64,000 bases of DNA, taken from positions 79,731-143,730 of the forward strand of contig QFXG01000009.1 in assembly GCA_003402285.1 (NCBI GenBank), written 5' to 3'. Of the stretch, positions 51,187 through 64,000 are shown piece by piece. Numbering within the stretch: position 1 is the stretch's first letter; every line of letters starts with the position of its first letter. Both the position numbers and the translations under genes were made by a program. The stretch comes from Candidatus Nitrotoga sp. SPKER. Its GTDB lineage: Bacteria; Pseudomonadota; Gammaproteobacteria; Burkholderiales; Gallionellaceae. The notes under the pieces are model-generated. The model did not search any database. It was not told the DNA's origin and saw only the letters and a program-made list of their open reading frames with translations.

Positions 51187-52009
51187 ATTTAATATCTATG
51201 TAGTTAAAATTAAAAAGAATGTGCTTGGGTACTTAAAAAACCGCGTCAAATGTCTCAAAATCTAAGAAAAATGCGACAAAGCCACATTTATTATATTTAC
51301 ATTTTGTTAAAGATGTGAATAATTTTATTTATATAGTCATACGGCTACTTGGCTTTGTAAAAGGAACAAACATAGCCAAAATAAAAAATGTTTTGCGGCA
51401 TTGCTAAATGGCTTAGCACTTGCACATCAAACGGAGTTCCGGATATTCAAAAATTGGCAGAAGTGACGGGCCACGCATACAATATAGCTATCTGTAACGA
51501 TCGCACAAAAATCCAACGATTTCAAATTTCAGATTTACAACAAAATATATAATGACTGAATGGTGAACAAATATCTGAAAATATTCGACAAATCGGCCCA
51601 TATCGCGCACCATAAAATTGATGATAGACGACTTCAACAAAGATTGAACTAACAAAAAGAACCATCGAACTAGCCAATTACCTACCGCTCTTCTTTAAAA
51701 AGAATAAACAAAATATATACATATACTACCTGGCATATTTGAAATGTTGTTTAAATTTTTTGTTATAGTTAGTGAAGTTAGAGAATCATGCGCAATCAGA
51801 ACAATTATTACAAAGAGTGTGAGAACAACTGAATAACATGACCTGTTGGTTATCGCCAAGAGTGATTATTGACAAGGGTATTTGGTGTAAAATGTTCACC
51901 TTCCTCACAAGATACTCTTGATAGTGCATTCCGCAACTTCAATATTTATCCTTAAACCGGATTATTGCTTTAGTGTCGGCCTGCTCTACAGCCATGGGGG
52001 ATCGACAAA
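51187..52009. other. Long AT-rich intergenic region
   Basis: 823 bases between divergent thrS and the zinc-ribbon Sel1 gene. It is strongly AT-rich and must hold both promoters. One short frame (51388-51552) is the only coding candidate. No tRNA, repeat array or insertion sequence was recognised. No thrS operator-like stem-loop was identified. Confidence 0.5.
51388..51552 (+). CDS. Possible 54-residue small protein
   Basis: ATG to TAA frame starting MFCGIAKWLS and ending SDLQQNI. An AAGGA lies about 22 bases upstream, too far for a normal ribosome binding site. Unlike the surrounding sequence it has a varied composition, and it includes VPDIQKLAEVTGHAYNIAI. It may be a gene fragment or chance. 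Confidence 0.2.
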   Translation: MFCGIAKWLSTCTSNGVPDIQKLAEVTGHAYNIAICNDRTKIQRFQISDLQQNI

Positions 52010-52840
52010 ATGATATGCGCGCGTTGCGAAAGTATAAATGTGCGCCGTTCTTCGTGGAAAAAAAATGAAGATCACATGAACCACTTACTTTATGCACCAT
52101 ACCGTTGCCGTGACTGTAAACATCGATTCTTTAAATTCAGTGGACTCTTCAAGCTTTCTGTTGCAGCCACCTTGGGTTTGCTTGCCTGCATGGGGGTTTT
52201 TGTCACAATTTACCTACTATCCAAACCCGATCTTAGTATTTCCTCTCCACCGATTGTCCATGAAATAAAACCAAGCAGAACACTTATCCTTGATAAAGCA
52301 AAACAGGGTAAAGCCGACGACCAATACGCTGCTGGTCTTATGTACATGCCAGGGGGCGAGTTTCCCATAGATTACAAAGAGGCACTGAAGTGGTTTAATT
52401 TAGCCGCAAAGCAGGGGCACGCAGGGGCAGAATTCAATCTAGGTCTGCTTTATAGGAATGGCCGGGGCGTATTGCAGGATTTCACCGTTGCTGCTCAATG
52501 GATTGAAAAAGCAGCTCACAAAGGCTATCCTGCGGCTCAATATCAGCTTGGAACATTTTACAAAACCGGGGAAGGCATCCAACGTGATCTGATGCAGGCT
52601 TACGTCTGGTATAACCTCGCATCCGCACAAGGCTATGAGCCCGGCATTGCTGGGCGAGATAATGTGGCAAATCTCATGAATGCAACTGAAGTACTAAAAG
52701 CGCAAACGCTATCGCGAAATTTCAAACTAACGCCGTCCCATCACCATCAGGACAAAACACTTACTATCAACGACGAAAATCATGTCGAAACAAATATACC
52801 TGGTGCAGGTCTGAAGCAACCGTTGAAACCAGGCGACTAA
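52010..52840 (+). CDS. Membrane-anchored Sel1-repeat protein with N-terminal zinc ribbon
   Basis: This 276-residue protein begins with a likely zinc ribbon: MICARC (Cys3, Cys6) and YRCRDCKHRFF (Cys33, Cys36). A single membrane helix follows (about 48-70). The rest has about three Sel1-like repeats (about 100-210; YKEALKWFNLAAKQGHAGAEFNLGLLY and following units) and a polar tail. GGGGGAT lies about ten bases before the ATG. A ribbon inside the cell with a solenoid outside is the predicted topology. Function is unknown; the architecture suggests a sensor or scaffold. It stands alone, divergent from thrS. Confidence 0.85.
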   Translation: MICARCESINVRRSSWKKNEDHMNHLLYAPYRCRDCKHRFFKFSGLFKLSVAATLGLLACMGVFVTIYLLSKPDLSISSPPIVHEIKPSRTLILDKAKQGKADDQYAAGLMYMPGGEFPIDYKEALKWFNLAAKQGHAGAEFNLGLLYRNGRGVLQDFTVAAQWIEKAAHKGYPAAQYQLGTFYKTGEGIQRDLMQAYVWYNLASAQGYEPGIAGRDNVANLMNATEVLKAQTLSRNFKLTPSHHHQDKTLTINDENHVETNIPGAGLKQPLKPGD

Positions 52841-53108
52841 ATTGGATCTAATACAATCTGGCAATAGATAATTTTATCTCGAACCAAAGATAGCTACTCT
52901 CTGGAATAAGCCTTTATCCCAGTTGGGAGGAACGTAAATCCAGCGCAAATAGTTAATCTTCTGGCAAAACCACCATGTTAAAACTCCAAAAGCTCTATCT
53001 TAAAGACCTATCGACAGTCTTTTGTTAGGTATAACTATTATAGTTGCTGATGCGTATGATGTTGACACTTCAAAATTACAAAATCCAAGACATCAACAAA
53101 TGTTCCTA
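52841..53108. other. Intergenic between convergent genes
   Basis: 268 AT-rich bases between the convergent Sel1 and glmM genes. No gene, strong terminator or repeat seen. Confidence 0.4.
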
Positions 53109-54473
53109 TCAATTTATCTGTGCCACTTCTCGAACCGCTTGTGCAATAATTTCGGCCCAGTGCCGAACTTTTTCACCATCCTCGCCTTCCACCATTACAC
53201 GCAACAACGGTTCAGTTCCAGAAGGCCTTAACAATACTCTGCCACAACCATCAAGCGCCGCTTCGGCAGCCATCACCACTTCACGTATGCTGACATGCGA
53301 GGAGCAATCAGCCCCTCTGGCAACACGCACATTCAGTAATATTTGTGGATATAGTGTCAAATCTGAAACAGCTTGAGCCAGAGTCTGCTGATTAATTCGA
53401 AGTGCATGCAATACTTGTAAGGCAGAGATAATGCCATCACCCGTTGTGTGTCGATCAAGACAGATGATATGGCCAGAATTTTCCCCGCCCAATTGCCAGC
53501 CTTGTTGTAACATTGTTTCCATTACATGACGATCACCTACCTTGGCACGCGCAAAAGGTACGTGCATGCGCTGCATGGCATGCTCGAAAGCTAGATTAGT
53601 CATTAGTGTCCCCACCACCCCACCCTTGAGCGTACCCTGAAAATGGCGGTGCTTGGCAATAATGTAGAGCAGCTGATCGCCATCGTACAAACATCCATCC
53701 GCGTCCACCATTACTAAGCGGTCGCCGTCACCATCAAGGGCAATGCCCAGATCAGCATGATGGTCTTTAACAGCTTGCTGCAAATTGGCCGGGGCAGTTG
53801 CGCCATAACCATCGTTAATATTTATTCCATCCGGCTGCACACCGATAGTTATAACATCCGCGCCTAGCTCGTGGAAAACATGTCGGGCGATGTGATAACA
53901 AGCACCGTGGGCGCAATCCACCACCAATTTCAGACCACGCAGATCTAGATCGTAAGGAAAACTACTCTTGCAAAACTCAATATAACGGCCTGCTGCATCT
54001 GATAAGCGCTTGGCTTTGCCCAGCTTGGCAGAAGGCATGGTTTCTATTGTTGTTTCCAGCCTCGCTTCGATGGCGTATTCCATTTCATCTGCCAGCTTGC
54101 TTCCTTGGCTTGAAAAAAACTTGATACCATTGTCCTCGAACAGATTGTGCGAAGCGGAAATCACGATGCCCGCCTGCAAGCGTAATGCACGCGTTAGATA
54201 AGCCACCGCAGGCGTTGGCACTGGGCCGGCCAAATAAACATCTACACCGGCAGCAATCAAACCTGCCTGCAAAGCCGATTCGAGTAGATAGCCAGAAATA
54301 CGCGTGTCCTTACCAATCAGTACTCCAGGATTTTCACCTTGTGATAAATGCCAATCTGCGGAAGCCAGTACTTTGCCTGCGGAATAGCCCAAGTGCATAA
54401 CAAATTCCGGCGTAATAGGATATTCACCCACCCGTCCGCGCACACCATCCGTACCAAAAAATTTTTTGCTCAC
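53109..54473 (-). CDS. glmM: Phosphoglucosamine mutase
   Basis: It converts glucosamine 6-phosphate to glucosamine 1-phosphate for UDP-GlcNAc, needed for peptidoglycan and LPS. The 454-residue protein has [12 protein letters not shown] at 6-17, the phosphorylated serine in ISASHN (Ser108), the metal loop DGDGDRL and the C-terminal phosphate-binding [14 protein letters not shown]. Its start overlaps the folP stop by four bases. folP-glmM is a common pair. Confidence 0.97.
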   Translation of the reverse strand: MSKKFFGTDGVRGRVGEYPITPEFVMHLGYSAGKVLASADWHLSQGENPGVLIGKDTRISGYLLESALQAGLIAAGVDVYLAGPVPTPAVAYLTRALRLQAGIVISASHNLFEDNGIKFFSSQGSKLADEMEYAIEARLETTIETMPSAKLGKAKRLSDAAGRYIEFCKSSFPYDLDLRGLKLVVDCAHGACYHIARHVFHELGADVITIGVQPDGININDGYGATAPANLQQAVKDHHADLGIALDGDGDRLVMVDADGCLYDGDQLLYIIAKHRHFQGTLKGGVVGTLMTNLAFEHAMQRMHVPFARAKVGDRHVMETMLQQGWQLGGENSGHIICLDRHTTGDGIISALQVLHALRINQQTLAQAVSDLTLYPQILLNVRVARGADCSSHVSIREVVMAAEAALDGCGRVLLRPSGTEPLLRVMVEGEDGEKVRHWAEIIAQAVREVAQIN

Positions 54474-55297
54474 AAGTCAATCCCCTTCACAGCGTTCAAA
54501 ATTTTCAAGGCATCTACTGTGGCACGCACGTCATGCACGCGCACCATACATGCTCCTCGCATCACCGCCAGCAAAGCTGCCGCTACACTTGCGTGTACCC
54601 GGTGCTCTACATCTTGGCCAGTAATTGTCCCCAGCATGGATTTACGCGATAAACCTGCTAACAGTGGCACACCCAGTACAGAAAATTTATCCAAATGCCT
54701 TAGAAGCGCGAGATTATGCACTAATGTTTTATCAAAACCAAAGCCCGGATCGACCATGATGCGTTCCCGCTCAATGCCTGCCTTTTGCGCGGATACTATA
54801 CGTGAGCGCAGAAATTGAAGCACCTCTGCCACTACATCCTGATAGTGCGACTGCTGAATAGTCTGAGGCGGGCCTTGTTTATGCATCAGACACACCGCTG
54901 CGTTGCTTGCCGCCACGGTGACCAACGCATCCGGTTGTTGCAGAGCGTTGATATCGTTGATCATACTCGCTCCTGCCGCCAATACCGAGCGCATCACTTC
55001 TGTTTTATAGGTATCGACTGAAAGAGGAACCGGGACGCCGTGCAAGCCTTCAATCACCGGCATGATCCGATCCAACTCCTCCTGTACGCTGATTGATAAC
55101 GCACCAGGACGCGTAGATTCACCACCTATATCAAGTACATCGGCACCTTCTTGAATCATTTTGTTCGCATGAACTAACGCTGCATCGCGTTGCGAATGAT
55201 GTCCGCCATCATAGAATGAGTCGGGGGTGACATTGACGATGCCCATAACCAAAGTGCGAGACAGATCCAGCTTGAACGAGCCACAGTGGAGAAGCAT
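54470..55297 (-). CDS. folP: Dihydropteroate synthase
   Basis: It joins p-aminobenzoate to dihydropterin pyrophosphate, the sulfonamide target. I choose the ATG at 55297 (275 residues), because the longer frame to 55348 starts at GTG and only adds a hydrophobic stretch not expected in this cytosolic enzyme. ATGs at 55339 and 55297 both lack a clear ribosome binding site. Motifs: [16 protein letters not shown] near the start, [11 protein letters not shown], and [10 protein letters not shown]. It lies after ftsH and overlaps glmM by four bases. Confidence 0.94.
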   Translation of the reverse strand: MLLHCGSFKLDLSRTLVMGIVNVTPDSFYDGGHHSQRDAALVHANKMIQEGADVLDIGGESTRPGALSISVQEELDRIMPVIEGLHGVPVPLSVDTYKTEVMRSVLAAGASMINDINALQQPDALVTVAASNAAVCLMHKQGPPQTIQQSHYQDVVAEVLQFLRSRIVSAQKAGIERERIMVDPGFGFDKTLVHNLALLRHLDKFSVLGVPLLAGLSRKSMLGTITGQDVEHRVHASVAAALLAVMRGACMVRVHDVRATVDALKILNAVKGIDL

Positions 55298-55394
55298 GTG
55301 ATGGATGAAAGTAAAGAATAAAAAGGGAAGTGGGAGCATGTATAGCACAAAACATGCATTTTACCCCTTCCCTTACATCGCCCTTCTCAGTTTT

Positions 55395-57302
55395 TCAAGC
55401 TCCCGGCGCTGGCTGAGCAGATGGAGTTTCCGAAGTTGTCGGCGCAGCATCCTGGGGCGGTTTGGCATCTTTATTCGACTGGATGACCTTGGGCGGACGG
55501 GGCGGCTTACCGGCCATAATATCGTCGAGCTGATCGGCATCCAAGGTTTCAAATTCAAGCAGCGCTTTCGCCATCGCTTCAACTTTATCCCGATTGGCTT
55601 CAATCAGACCCCGAGCCAATGCGTACTGCTGGTCTATGATACGGCGAATTTCCTCATCCACTTTTTGCATGGTAGCTTCTGAAACATTCTTGTGGGTAGT
55701 CACAGAGCGTCCAAGAAATACTTCACCTTCATTTTCGCCATATACCATCGTCCCCAATGCTTCCGACATACCCCATTGCGTTACCATGCGACGTGCCATT
55801 TCAGTGGCACGCTCAAAGTCATTGGAGGCTCCGGTCGTCATTTGGTGCATAAAAATCTCTTCCGCAATGCGACCACCAAATAATACCGCGAGCGTATCCA
55901 GAATGCGATTCTTATCCATGCTGAAGCGATCTTCCGCTGGCAACTGCATGGTCAATCCCAGCGCACGTCCACGCGGAATGATAGTGACCTTGTGAACCGG
56001 ATCAGTTTTTGGTAACAACTTAGCCACAACCGCATGGCCAGATTCATGGTAAGCGGTATTGCGACGCTCTTCCTCTGGCATAACAACTGAACGGCGCTCC
56101 GCACCCATCATAATCTTATCTTTGGCTGCCTCGAAATCGTCCATCTCGACGAATCGTTTGCTGCGTCGTGCGGCAAACAAGGACGCCTCGTTTACCAGAT
56201 TCGCCAAATCAGCACCCGACATACCAGGTGTACCACGCGCTAAAATATCAGCTTTCACGTCAGGCGCAACAGGCACTTTGCGCATATGCACCATCAAAAT
56301 CTGTTCGCGCCCCCGGATATCCGGCAACGGCACTACCACTTGACGATCAAAACGACCCGGACGCAACAGTGCTGAGTCCAGTACATCAGGACGATTGGTT
56401 GCAGCGATCACAATCACACCGCTGGCGCCTTCGAAACCATCCATTTCGACTAACAGCGCATTTAAAGTTTGTTCACGCTCATCATTGCCACCACCCAGAC
56501 CAGCACCGCGCTGACGACCTACTGCATCAATTTCATCAATGAATACAATGCACGGCGCCTGCTTCTTAGCCTGCTCAAACATATCACGCACACGCGCCGC
56601 GCCCACACCAACAAACATTTCTACAAAATCAGAACCAGAGATTGAAAAGAACGGTACATTAGCCTCACCCGCAATAGCTTTTGCCAGCAGTGTTTTACCG
56701 GTACCCGGGCTACCCAGTAGCAACACCCCGCGCGGAATGCGTCCGCCCAAATTTTGAAATTTGGTTGGGTCGCGCAGGAAATCCACAATTTCCGATACTT
56801 CTTCCTTCGCCTCATCGCAACCTGCCACATCGACAAAGGTAACCCGCTCCTTAGTTTCATCCAGCATACGCGCCTTGCTCTTACCAAAAGAGAAAAGCCC
56901 CCCCCCTTTACCACCGCCTTGCATCTGACGCATGAAAAAGACCCACACGCCAATAAGCAATAACATTGGGAACCAAGAAACAAAAATACTCATCAGAAAA
57001 GATTGCTCTTCTTCCGGCTTAGCTTCAATCGTCACACCGTTCTTGATCAAATCAGAAACCAACCACAAATCTTGCGGCGCATAGCTACTGATGCGTTTAC
57101 CATCATTAGTAACAGCTTTAAGCATGCGCCCTTCGATAGTTACTTTGGTGATGCTCCCCAACCTGACTTCTTCCAGAAAACGCGAGTAATCCATCTGTGT
57201 CTGGGAAGTCTGTTGCTGACGCGTGTTAAATTGATTGAATACGGTCATCAGCACCAACGCCACGACCATCCAAATTCCAATACTCTTAAACAAATTGTTC
57301 AA
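55395..57302 (-). CDS. ftsH: ATP-dependent zinc metalloprotease FtsH
   Basis: Inner-membrane AAA protease that degrades misassembled membrane proteins and short-lived regulators. The 635-residue protein has two membrane helices (about 7-23 and 105-125) around a periplasmic domain. The AAA module follows with [13 protein letters not shown] and [13 protein letters not shown], then SRH, and the zinc site HESGHAVV. The C-terminal tail is proline/alanine-rich. Its regulators HflK and HflC are encoded at 10091-12171. Confidence 0.97.
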   Translation of the reverse strand: MNNLFKSIGIWMVVALVLMTVFNQFNTRQQQTSQTQMDYSRFLEEVRLGSITKVTIEGRMLKAVTNDGKRISSYAPQDLWLVSDLIKNGVTIEAKPEEEQSFLMSIFVSWFPMLLLIGVWVFFMRQMQGGGKGGGLFSFGKSKARMLDETKERVTFVDVAGCDEAKEEVSEIVDFLRDPTKFQNLGGRIPRGVLLLGSPGTGKTLLAKAIAGEANVPFFSISGSDFVEMFVGVGAARVRDMFEQAKKQAPCIVFIDEIDAVGRQRGAGLGGGNDEREQTLNALLVEMDGFEGASGVIVIAATNRPDVLDSALLRPGRFDRQVVVPLPDIRGREQILMVHMRKVPVAPDVKADILARGTPGMSGADLANLVNEASLFAARRSKRFVEMDDFEAAKDKIMMGAERRSVVMPEEERRNTAYHESGHAVVAKLLPKTDPVHKVTIIPRGRALGLTMQLPAEDRFSMDKNRILDTLAVLFGGRIAEEIFMHQMTTGASNDFERATEMARRMVTQWGMSEALGTMVYGENEGEVFLGRSVTTHKNVSEATMQKVDEEIRRIIDQQYALARGLIEANRDKVEAMAKALLEFETLDADQLDDIMAGKPPRPPKVIQSNKDAKPPQDAAPTTSETPSAQPAPGA

Positions 57303-57484
57303 AGTTACTCCTTAAGCCAGCGCACAGTCGCTACTATGCACTCATTAAACTACGTCTGACCCGATTACTCAAGGGCGCCACTATAAATCCAAATCATTAC
57401 AGTACCTATGTTGATCTACAAACTCTAGCGCCTACATATTAAATATATACTGTCTGTTAAACCTGTCTCACCCCTTGCCTAAGC

Positions 57485-58129
57485 TTAAAAAGTTAACTTT
57501 TTTAAGTTGCTCTCAAATTTCGAAGTTCCCAAAAGATACAATTCATTGCTTCGATCACGTGAAGAATCTGGCTTGCGCGTCACCACTTGAGCAAAAGAAC
57601 TACGCATTAACTTAATATAGTCTTCAAAACCTACGCCTTGAAAGACTTTGACTAGAAATGCGCCGCTGGGTTGCAAATGGCGTAGTGAAAAGTCTAGCGC
57701 CAATTCCGCTAAATGCATAGCACGTGCCTGATCGCTCATATTAATACCACTAATATTGGGGGACATATCCGAGATTACAAGCCCAATTTTCTTACCACCG
57801 AGCTTACTCTCAATTTGAGCCATCACACTATCGTCGCGGAAATCACCTTGAATAAATTCCACACCATGTATCGGGTGCAATGGTAACAGATCCACTGCAA
57901 TTACTTTACCATCTTCAGCTACCTTAATAGCAGCGACTTGTGACCAACCGCCGGGGGCAGCACCTAAATCAACCACCACCATGCCACGTTTGATTAGGTG
58001 ATCACGCTCATCAATTTCTAATAATTTATATGCCGCACGCGAACGGTAACCTTCCTTTTGCGCGCGCTGCACATATGAATCATTAACATGTTCATGCATC
58101 CATTGTTTGCTACTTTTGGATCGCTTCAT
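57485..58129 (-). CDS. rlmE: 23S rRNA 2'-O-ribose U2552 methyltransferase
   Basis: Methylates U2552 in the A loop of 23S rRNA. The 214-residue protein has [19 protein letters not shown], the SAM site [15 protein letters not shown] and [11 protein letters not shown], with the K-D-K-E catalytic pattern. It precedes ftsH in the usual rlmE-ftsH order, with 182 bases between, and is divergent from yhbY. Confidence 0.96.
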   Translation of the reverse strand: MKRSKSSKQWMHEHVNDSYVQRAQKEGYRSRAAYKLLEIDERDHLIKRGMVVVDLGAAPGGWSQVAAIKVAEDGKVIAVDLLPLHPIHGVEFIQGDFRDDSVMAQIESKLGGKKIGLVISDMSPNISGINMSDQARAMHLAELALDFSLRHLQPSGAFLVKVFQGVGFEDYIKLMRSSFAQVVTRKPDSSRDRSNELYLLGTSKFESNLKKLTF

Positions 58130-58165
58130 CGTTTAAAATGTCAGTCTTATCAGGAGCCAATAAAA

Positions 58166-58510
58166 TTGCTAACACTAACTGTATTACAACGCCAAAACCT
58201 CAAAGCACGCGCTCATCCACTTAAACCCACCGTCATGATTGGATCAGCAGGATTAACCCCAACCGTACTGGGAGAAATCTCCCGTGCCTTAAAAAGCCAT
58301 GAATTAATCAAAATCAGGGTTATGAATGAGGATCGAGAAGCACGCGTAGTTATCTTGGAACAAATTTGCACACAATTAAATGCAGCAACGGTGCAACATA
58401 TTGGAAAAATCCTGGTGATATATCAACCACAAGAAGAAGATGTACCCCGAAGAAAACCTGCAAAGGACAAGGGCAAACGGCTCAGTAAAAAACAGTTGGG
58501 TAGCCGCTAA
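58166..58510 (+). CDS. yhbY: YhbY/CRM-domain RNA-binding protein, TTG start
   Basis: Small protein binding pre-50S ribosomes. The frame is open from 58088, but that would overlap rlmE. I place the start at TTG 58166, with CAGGAG ending nine bases upstream, giving 114 residues. It has the CRM fold: QRQNLKARAHPLKPTVMIGSAGLT, the GxxG-like loop, LKSHELIKIRV and HIGKILVIYQP. A lysine/arginine-rich tail follows. It is divergent from rlmE with only 36 bases between starts, a common arrangement. Confidence 0.9.
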   Translation: MLTLTVLQRQNLKARAHPLKPTVMIGSAGLTPTVLGEISRALKSHELIKIRVMNEDREARVVILEQICTQLNAATVQHIGKILVIYQPQEEDVPRRKPAKDKGKRLSKKQLGSR

Positions 58511-58657
58511 ACTTCCCAGCCTTAGACTAGCCCTGCTTCCTCTTGTATAGAGGTGAGCAAGACAACTATACCGCATTTTCCCAGCTACGAAAAAATTACT
58601 AGTAGCAAAAGCACTTGCTTGCGTTTTTCTTATACCTTCAAAAGGGCCCCGGAAGAT

Positions 58658-59134
58658 TTAAATATATTGCACATCCACAATCTCATATTCGCGAACACCG
58701 CCCGGAGCTTGAACTTCAGCAATATCCCCACTGTATTTACCGATCAGCGCCCGTGCAATCGGGGAGCTGATGGAAATCTTGCCCTGTCTGATGTCAGCTT
58801 CATCATCTCCAACAATCTGATAAGTTACTGCATCGCCGCTTGCGAGATCTTCCAGTCTCACGGTCGCGCCAAACACACAACGGCCATCCGCATTGATGGT
58901 CTTTGGATCAATCACTTGAGCATTCCCCAGCTTGCTTCCCAACTCTATGATGCGCCCCTCAACAAAACTTTGACGCTCTTTAGCCGCTTCATACTCCGCA
59001 TTTTCCGACAGGTCTCCTTGTGCACGCGCTTCGGAAATGGCATTTATCACCCATGGACGATCAACCGTTTTCAAATGATGCAATTCATTACGCAATAGTT
59101 CAGCACCTACCACAGTTAATGGAATCTTGCTCAT
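58658..59134 (-). CDS. greA: Transcription elongation factor GreA
   Basis: It rescues backtracked RNA polymerase by stimulating transcript cleavage. The canonical 158 residues comprise an N-terminal coiled coil with the acidic tip (ARAQGDLSENAEYEAAKERQ) and a C-terminal FKBP-like domain (SISSPIARALIGKYSGD). It is 23 bases after carB in the carA-carB-greA operon. Confidence 0.97.
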   Translation of the reverse strand: MSKIPLTVVGAELLRNELHHLKTVDRPWVINAISEARAQGDLSENAEYEAAKERQSFVEGRIIELGSKLGNAQVIDPKTINADGRCVFGATVRLEDLASGDAVTYQIVGDDEADIRQGKISISSPIARALIGKYSGDIAEVQAPGGVREYEIVDVQYI

Positions 59135-59157
59135 ACTGACTCTTCCTTCTTATGTTC

Positions 59158-62379
<3,222 letters not shown>

Positions 62380-62380
62380 A

Positions 62381-63508
62381 TCAGGAACTCTTGCGCATCA
62401 GCGCCACGAAGCGATCAAACAAATAATCCACATCATGTGGGCCGGGGCTGGCTTCAGGATGCCCCTGGAAACAGAATGCAGGTTTATCGGTCAATTCGAA
62501 ACCCTGTAGCGTGCCATCAAACAGTGACAAATGTGTCACACGCGCGTTGACCGGCAAGGTCGTCGCATCTACCGCAAAACCATGATTCTGGCTAGTAATC
62601 ATCACCTGTTTACTCTGCAGATCCTGAACCGGGTGGTTTGCACCTCGATGGCCGAGTTTCATTTTCACCGTCTTAGCTCCCACGGCCAAGCTCAGAATCT
62701 GATGTCCCAGACAAATACCAAACAATGGCACACCCACACGTAAAAGCTGCTGCGTTGCCGCAATAGCATAATTGCACGGCTCAGGATCACCCGGACCATT
62801 TGGCAGTAACACTCCGTCCGGCTTGAGCGCCAATACATCTTCGGCACTGGTCTTAGCGGGCACAACTGTGATCTTGCAGCCGCGTTCGGCCAGTTTGCGC
62901 AGAATATTATGCTTAGTACCAAAATCATATGCCACCACATGAAATTCGGAACGCTCATTACTGCGATAACCGTCCTTCAAATTCCACTCTCGTTGCGTCC
63001 AATCGTAATACTTCTCACAAGAAGCATGCTGCGCCAAATCCATTCCGTTTAGCCCCACAAAATCGCGCGCCGCCTGTAGCGCCTCACCTTCATCTATACC
63101 CGTGACAATACAACCGTTTTGAGCACCCTTTTCGCGCAAAATGCGCGTTAACTTGCGGGTGTCAATGTCGGAAATCGCCACTATTTTATTGGCTTTGAGG
63201 TAATCGGATAGCGATTGAGTGCTGCGCCAGTTGCTTACCGTCAGGGACAAATCACGAATCACCAGACCACTGGCAAATACTTGGCGCGATTCTTTGTCCT
63301 CAACATTCACGCCCACATTACCAATGTGGGGATAAGTCATAGTGACAATTTGTTTAAAGTAAGATGGGTCAGTCAGAATTTCCTGGTAGCCAGTCATCGA
63401 GGTATTAAACACCACCTCGCCCACGCACATGCCAGAAACACCAATGGCAGTACCACGAAACACCGTCCCATCGGCAAGCACTAAAATGGCAGGGTTTGTT
63501 TGTGACAC
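62381..63508 (-). CDS. carA: Carbamoyl-phosphate synthase small subunit
   Basis: Glutaminase subunit that supplies ammonia to CarB. It has 375 residues starting at GTG, with GGAG eight bases upstream. It has the N-terminal small-subunit domain ([14 protein letters not shown]) and class I amidotransferase domain with catalytic cysteine in [14 protein letters not shown] and [10 protein letters not shown]. It leads carA-carB-greA. Confidence 0.97.
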   Translation of the reverse strand: MSQTNPAILVLADGTVFRGTAIGVSGMCVGEVVFNTSMTGYQEILTDPSYFKQIVTMTYPHIGNVGVNVEDKESRQVFASGLVIRDLSLTVSNWRSTQSLSDYLKANKIVAISDIDTRKLTRILREKGAQNGCIVTGIDEGEALQAARDFVGLNGMDLAQHASCEKYYDWTQREWNLKDGYRSNERSEFHVVAYDFGTKHNILRKLAERGCKITVVPAKTSAEDVLALKPDGVLLPNGPGDPEPCNYAIAATQQLLRVGVPLFGICLGHQILSLAVGAKTVKMKLGHRGANHPVQDLQSKQVMITSQNHGFAVDATTLPVNARVTHLSLFDGTLQGFELTDKPAFCFQGHPEASPGPHDVDYLFDRFVALMRKSS

Positions 63509-63757
63509 CAGATACTCTCCAATGTAGCCATTAGCCTGAACGCTTCATAAAATTCGCATGATAATCGCGCAAGATTTTTCAAGTTGGGGAATTCGCCCAT
63601 CCCGACAAATTTTACTTACTTGATTAGCCAGCTTTGTGAACGAACGGGGTTAAACACCCGAGAGAACAACATCTTGCATAGCAACCAAAAATCAGAAAAA
63701 GAGCGTACGCGTAAATTTATATAGCATTCGAGCTAACTGCTCAGATGACATAAAGAA
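63509..63757. other. carA upstream region
   Basis: About 250 bases holding the carA-carB-greA promoter. A TTGCGC/TATGAA pair with a 17-base spacer lies about 40-70 bases ahead of carA, but it is weak. No PyrR- or arginine-box-like site was recognised. Confidence 0.35.
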
Positions 63758-63795
63758 GCGGGACGAACTGATCGTTCATCCCGCCATTATTTTTT
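63758..63795. terminator. Terminator ending the right-edge leftward genes
   Basis: GCGGGA-c-GAAC-TGATC-GTTC-a-TCCCGC forms a ten-bp stem with one mismatch. T runs follow on both strands (TTTTTT on the right, TTCTTT on the left), so it could act in both directions. Leftward it ends the short genes at 63806-64000 before the carA promoter. Confidence 0.7.
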
Positions 63796-63805
63796 GAATT
63801 ATACC

Positions 63806-63904
63806 TCATAGCAAGGGGGGTATCAAATGCAAAACCCAATCTTCCAGCTTAACTGAACTCACTGTTCTGGTAACTAATCCACTGCTGTCCGGAATAAATT
63901 TCAT
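63806..63904 (-). CDS. Possible 32-residue small protein
   Basis: Frame MKFIPDSSGL to LHLIPPLL. Its ATG overlaps the stop of the upstream partial gene (ATGA), and GGGAGGA lies about nine bases before it, a good ribosome binding site. Unrecognised; the coupled start and terminator just after support a real, short gene. Confidence 0.35.
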   Translation of the reverse strand: MKFIPDSSGLVTRTVSSVKLEDWVLHLIPPLL

Positions 63905-64000
63905 GCGAACAATCCTCCCTGCCGTGCAGCGAATTCCGTCATGCTCTCTCTGCGCCGCCGGTAACGTTCAGCCTCGGCGGATGGGCGTTGAAACAGTGTG
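63901..64000 (-). CDS. C-terminal end of a gene cut by the window edge
   Basis: The last 32 codons of a leftward frame, very basic (RYRRRRESM) and ending ARQGGLFA. Too little remains to name a family. The stop overlaps the next small frame. Confidence 0.4.
   Translation of the reverse strand, partial: TLFQRPSAEAERYRRRRESMTEFAARQGGLFA

Noticed and set aside
58088..58165. Upstream extension of yhbY
   Set aside because: It would overlap divergent rlmE and adds residues not seen in the CRM family. The TTG at 58166 has a better ribosome binding site.

Overview
The window is a gene-dense stretch of a bacterial chromosome. The order hfq-hflX-hflK-hflC-DUF2065-hisZ-purA, an EF-P with an arginine at position 32 next to its rhamnosyltransferase EarP, and the rimP-nusA-infB-rbfA-truB-rpsO-pnp and greA-carB-carA blocks point to a betaproteobacterium. 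A relative of the Nitrosomonadales/Gallionellaceae is my best inference, but no rRNA is present to prove it. I saw no tRNA, rRNA, CRISPR array, intact insertion sequence or prophage.

Layout. 1-4.2 kb: a secreted Sel1-repeat protein, then a leftward operon for methylthioadenosine salvage (mtnP, a class II aldolase, apt, mtnA). 4.2-6.5 kb: an accessory segment with one orphan lipoprotein, bounded by two diverged copies of the mtnP/nadE junction. 6.5-14.9 kb: rightward nadE, glnB, and hfq-hflX-hflK-hflC-DUF2065-hisZ-purA. 15.0-22.8 kb: leftward secreted trypsin-like protease, an AddA-like and AddB-like helicase-nuclease pair, and a 7Fe ferredoxin. 22.9-26.9 kb: a rightward accessory island of three genes (GHKL ATPase; 735-residue protein of unknown function with phosphoribosyltransferase-like loops; MazG-type pyrophosphohydrolase). 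This is the best candidate for an undescribed system, possibly anti-phage. 27.1-32.5 kb: folE2, a 1-Cys peroxiredoxin, dxs-ispA-xseB, mscL. 32.9-49.3 kb and on to 51.2 kb: a long leftward run of translation and RNA genes (efp, earP, pnp, rpsO, truB, rbfA, infB, nusA, rimP, a MerR regulator, ihfA, pheT, pheS, rplT, rpmI, infC, thrS). 51.2-52.8 kb: an AT-rich gap and a zinc-ribbon, membrane-anchored Sel1 protein. 53.1-63.5 kb: leftward glmM, folP, ftsH and rlmE, divergent yhbY, then greA, carB and carA. The right edge cuts a further leftward gene.

Most of the window is core housekeeping: NAD, purine, pyrimidine, folate and isoprenoid synthesis, translation, and membrane protein quality control. 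Several start sites differ from the longest open frame. infC appears to start at AUA, yhbY at UUG, carA and the protease at GUG. earP has no in-frame ATG ahead of its conserved N-terminus. The rimP-nusA-infB unit is preceded by a promoter-like box followed at once by a terminator-like hairpin, consistent with attenuation.
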